A stretch of DNA of 64,000 nucleotides from CAYSCW01 sp964449165 (GTDB lineage: Bacteria; Acidobacteriota; Aminicenantia; Aminicenantales; Aminicenantaceae). The stretch is taken from NCBI GenBank assembly GCA_964449165.1, contig CAYVAT010000006.1, positions 70,151-134,150 on the forward strand, read 5' to 3'. The translations under genes were made by a program, and so were the position numbers. This document shows, piece after piece, positions 61,573 to 64,000 of the stretch. Position 1 is the stretch's first letter, and each line of letters starts with the position of its first letter. The notes under the pieces are model-generated. The model did not search any database, was not told the DNA's origin, and was given only the letters and a program-made list of their open reading frames with translations.

Positions 61573-62736
61573 TTATTGCCGAAAGCATATTTTTAGCATT
61601 TTCTTATCAAATTTTGCTTCTTTAATAGAATAATTGAGAAGAGTTTGTGGAAGAAGTATATTTCTTTTGTAATGTCCAACCTTGATGAAGAGTTCTTCTC
61701 CCTTTTGGAAAAGGTCCAAGTCCCGCTTTTTGACAAAAGGAAGATATAAGAAAATATCAAAACCTCCGTCAGCTTTCTCGATGGATATTGGTTTCTGGGT
61801 GAAGAACATTTTTGTAGGGTCCTCTTTCCCGTAGACTTTCCCAGCCATCTTGGTGAGGAGCTCTTTTCCCAGAACTTCCTGGGAGAAGAGATTTGAGAAA
61901 AAAATGGGAAGAGGAGAAAAAATTTCTTTGATCATTTGGAGATATTCCTTCTGAATGGATTTCCATTTTATAAAATAGGCATCACGGACTTCAGCTGGAA
62001 TGATGCGGTTGACGATGACAAGATCGACAGAATAGCCGAAGAGGTTGAAGAAAGTATACGCCCGCTGCGCTTCTTTGATGACCATTTTTTCTGGATTGAT
62101 GATGAGGCGGATAGAAGTTTTTTGGGAGTCGATAAGGATTTCTTTCATCTCTGCCAGCTGTGTGGTAAGGCTTTTCATGGCTTCAAAGACCTTGTCTTCT
62201 GGAAAAGGGAAAGGAAGGAATCGACTAGCTACAGGCCTTACCGCTTTCGCTGCGGTTCTCTGGAGGGGAAAGATATGTTTGAGATACCAGCCAGTAATTT
62301 CAGGTGCGCTCAAGAATCTGAGGGTATCGCCAGTGGGAGCACAGTCAACGATGATAACATCGTATTCTTCGTCTTTATGGTATTGACGGATTTCCATCAG
62401 GCTGAAGAGTTCCTCCATACCCGGGAAAACACTCATTTCTTCTGCCTCGATGGTATCGATACCCTGGCTGGAGAAAAAAGCGACAAGATAGTTTTTGATT
62501 TCTCCCCATTTCTTCTCGATTTCCTCAAGAGCATTGATTTCCTGGCCGTAAAGGTTAGCTGCTATTTTCAGGGGCTGATTGGAAAGTTGAGTCTCCAATG
62601 AATCAGAGAGGCTATGTGCTGCGTCAGCTGAAATGATAAGGGTCTTGTGACCTTTACGGGCAGAAAGAAGCGCTGAGGCTGCCGCGAGAGTTGTCTTTCC
62701 CACGCCTCCTTTTCCTGTAAAAAGAATAATCCGCAT
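61573..62736 (-). CDS. ArsA/Get3-family ATPase
   Basis: The 387-residue protein has the deviant P-loop FTGKGGVGKTTLAAASA, then ISADAAHSLSD, DCAPTGDTLRFLSAPEITGW and NRIIPAEVRDAYF. The last 90 residues form an HSP20-like beta domain (GGFDIFLYLPFVKKRDLDL), present in many bacterial ArsA-like proteins. No ars genes are near. In bacteria, such single-domain ArsA/Get3 homologues are poorly characterised; tail-anchored protein handling is one idea. It is transcribed with the small downstream gene. Confidence 0.88.
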   Translation of the reverse strand: MRIILFTGKGGVGKTTLAAASALLSARKGHKTLIISADAAHSLSDSLETQLSNQPLKIAANLYGQEINALEEIEKKWGEIKNYLVAFFSSQGIDTIEAEEMSVFPGMEELFSLMEIRQYHKDEEYDVIIVDCAPTGDTLRFLSAPEITGWYLKHIFPLQRTAAKAVRPVASRFLPFPFPEDKVFEAMKSLTTQLAEMKEILIDSQKTSIRLIINPEKMVIKEAQRAYTFFNLFGYSVDLVIVNRIIPAEVRDAYFIKWKSIQKEYLQMIKEIFSPLPIFFSNLFSQEVLGKELLTKMAGKVYGKEDPTKMFFTQKPISIEKADGGFDIFLYLPFVKKRDLDLFQKGEELFIKVGHYKRNILLPQTLLNYSIKEAKFDKKMLKICFRQ

Positions 62737-62765
62737 CTTATTTCTCTGTTTTAGAGATTAAAATT

Positions 62766-62793
62766 ATTGTATCATGCCCAGGGAGTAAGTCAA
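62766..62793 (-). promoter_or_regulatory. Promoter for the ArsA-type ATPase gene
   Basis: On the minus strand TTGACT (62788-62793) and TACAAT (62766-62771) are 16 bp apart, 29 bp before the ATG. Confidence 0.55.
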
Positions 62794-62865
62794 TATCACT
62801 CCTTTTTACTTGCTGACATCTCTATTTCAATGATAGTTGAAAATATTTCATCCAGTCATGGAGTG

Positions 62866-62964
62866 AGGCGGCGGTTCCTGTCCGTCTGGAGCCCATGGTG
62901 GTGGGTGGGAGGATCTTGGCGAGGATGGATAGGAACCGACGCTTTTATCAGCGATCACGGAAAT
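62866..62964 (-). repeat. Composite intergenic repeat: inverted core with a tail in the plus direction
   Basis: On the minus strand the core reads CGGTTCCTATCCATCC, centre CCAAGATCCTCCCACCC, and right arm GACGGACAGGAACCGCCGCC. The plus-strand end continues CGCTTTTATCAGCGATCACGGAAAT (the tail is 62954-62964), pointing at the cyclase gene. The gap 62737-63085 (349 bp) otherwise holds two promoters. Confidence 0.8.
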
Positions 62965-62984
62965 CGAATCGTTCGCTTTTTCTT

Positions 62985-63013
62985 TTGACTCCAGGATTAT
63001 CCTGTGTTATTAG
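62985..63013 (+). promoter_or_regulatory. Promoter of the cyclase gene with a palindrome between the boxes
   Basis: TTGACT (62985-62990) and TATTAG (63008-63013) are 17 bp apart. The spacer contains the exact palindrome CAGGATTATCCTG (62992-63004, 6-bp arms about one base), a good position for a repressor. Repeat tail DNA lies 20 bp upstream. Confidence 0.5.
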
Positions 63014-63085
63014 CTTAGACAGACCGAGGATGCTATCGTGATCTCAGGTTTAGATTCAGGAAACAATCAAAAGGAGGGCAAAAGG

Positions 63086-63892
63086 ATGGATAAAATGAAC
63101 AGATTTTTTAAAAAAATCCTGATTGCTACAATTTCTTTTTGTATTATCGGCTTAATTCTGTTTGCTCATGATTTCAAGGGGAAGTTGCTGGATATGACCT
63201 ACCCGTTTGATGAGAGTTCTATTTACTGGCCGACGGCAAAACCGTTTAAACTGACGAAACTATCCTGGGGTATCACAGAGGCCGGATACTGGTATGCTTC
63301 CAATGAGTTCAGTGCAGCAGAACACGGAGGCACTCATACCGATGCCCCTATTCATTTTGCACAGAATGGGCGTACCATAGATCGAATTCCCCTGGAGGAA
63401 TGGATTGGCCCTGCGGTTAAGATTGATGTGACCGAGAAATGCGAGAAAAATCGGGATTATCTTCTATCCCCCGACGACATCAAGAATTGGGAAAAGAAAT
63501 ATGGCGAAATTCCAGCCGAGGCATGGGTGATTATGTACACAGGAATAGATACCAAATATTATCCTGATAAGAAAAAGGTCTTGGGGACTGATAAGACCGG
63601 TGTGGAAGCAATCCCGGAGCTGAGCTTTCCTGGATTCTCTCCGGAGTCAATCGAATATTTGACAAAAGAAAGAAACATCACAGGAATCGCTATCGACACG
63701 CCCAGCATCGATTACGGAAAATCAAAAGAATTTAAAGTGCATCAGCTTCTCTTTGCTGCTGATAAACTGGCCCTGGAGAACATAGCTAATTTGAATAAGC
63801 TTCCTCCTCAAGGAGCCATGCTTTATGTCATCCCCATGCTGATCAAAGATGGGACAGGAGCACCGGCACGGGTTTTTGCCATTCTCCCTTAG
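63086..63892 (+). CDS. Exported cyclase-family (KynB-like) metal-dependent hydrolase
   Basis: The ATG at 63086 is chosen because AAGGAGGG lies 8 bp upstream; an earlier GTG at 63038 has none. The 268-residue product has a signal peptide (ILIATISFCIIGLILFAHD) and the cyclase motif AAEHGGTHTDAPIHF with metal-binding His and Asp, then GIAIDTPSIDYGKS. The family includes kynurenine formamidase and isatin hydrolase; here the exported form acts outside the cytosol on an unknown substrate. Confidence 0.9.
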   Translation: MDKMNRFFKKILIATISFCIIGLILFAHDFKGKLLDMTYPFDESSIYWPTAKPFKLTKLSWGITEAGYWYASNEFSAAEHGGTHTDAPIHFAQNGRTIDRIPLEEWIGPAVKIDVTEKCEKNRDYLLSPDDIKNWEKKYGEIPAEAWVIMYTGIDTKYYPDKKKVLGTDKTGVEAIPELSFPGFSPESIEYLTKERNITGIAIDTPSIDYGKSKEFKVHQLLFAADKLALENIANLNKLPPQGAMLYVIPMLIKDGTGAPARVFAILP

Positions 63893-63920
63893 CGCAGCGG
63901 GGTCAGAGCTTCAGGCCCTC

Positions 63921-64000
63921 GATCGCTAATAAAAGCGTTGGTTCTATCCATCCTCGCCAAGACCCTCCCACCCACCACTATGGGCTTCGGATGGACAGGA
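63921..64000 (+). repeat. Composite intergenic repeat, cut by the window end
   Basis: GATCGCTAATAAAAGCGTTGG leads into TCTATCCATCC, the centre CCAAGACCCTCCCACCC and the right arm GGATGGACAGGA at the last base. The outer right arm and any tail are beyond the window. Confidence 0.8.

Noticed and set aside
11608..64000. CRISPR array
   Set aside because: The repeats are dispersed singly, kilobases apart, vary in orientation and have no regular spacers; no cas gene is present.

Overview
The window comes from a Gram-negative heterotrophic bacterium. The evidence is lpxC, a large TonB-dependent receptor, a DUF5916-type outer-membrane protein, and lipoprotein and exported-enzyme signals. Gene content and the mix of outer-membrane families fit an uncultured lineage near Acidobacteriota/Aminicenantota, but that placement is inference; no rRNA gene is present. 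Coding is dense, and many neighbours overlap by 1 or 4 bases (ATGA or TGATG junctions), so several operons are probably translationally coupled.

Layout. 1-11.3 kb is an L-arabinoside locus: a broken DUF5916 gene, a polyol/zinc dehydrogenase, L-ribulose-5-phosphate 4-epimerase, ribulokinase, a sodium/solute symporter, then a divergent exported GH51 alpha-L-arabinofuranosidase and a converging exported GH127 beta-L-arabinofuranosidase. 11.5-12.8 kb is a three-gene DUF2089 / membrane protein / SHOCT-like cassette. 14-17.3 kb pairs an orphan ABC_sub_bind lipoprotein with a penicillin-acylase-family hydrolase. 17.3-20.6 kb is an overlapping operon of a PTS EIIA-like protein, a PII-like protein and two CPA2-type antiporters. 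20.7-25.6 kb holds small metabolic genes (thiD-like, acylphosphatase, cupin, acyl-CoA dehydrogenase, MeaB GTPase, flavodoxin). 25.9-30.2 kb is a giant NtrY-like histidine kinase with a small exported protein upstream. 30.4-36.8 kb carries an RHH regulator, a HAD phosphatase, a VIT/VWA protein, a class V aminotransferase and a DUF362 ferredoxin protein. 37-46 kb holds tRNA-Pro, a TGS-domain GTPase, gyrB-gyrA and a fatty acyl-CoA ligase. 46-50 kb carries a zinc-ribbon coiled-coil gene, a tRNA with CAT anticodon, rpoD and dnaG. 50-56.4 kb has larB, lpxC, a TPR gene, glmU and glmS. 56.4-64 kb has a TonB-dependent receptor, an inositol-lipid gene pair (inositol-phosphate synthase and CDP-alcohol phosphatidyltransferase), an ArsA/Get3-type ATPase with a small partner, and an exported cyclase-family protein.

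The strongest unexplained signal is a dispersed composite repeat confined to intergenic DNA. It combines a palindromic core of about 65 bp (arms close to TCCTGTCCATCC / GGATGGACAGGA) with a tail resembling ATCACGGAAA...GAATGCTTAC. The core occurs about nine times and the tail about fifteen times. The tail usually points at the next gene and usually ends about 10-25 bp upstream of a recognisable -35 box. Two copies have inverted tails at both ends, like a miniature element. This looks like a repeat family linked to promoters.

All functional calls are by-eye recognition of family motifs; promoters and operators are pattern calls only.
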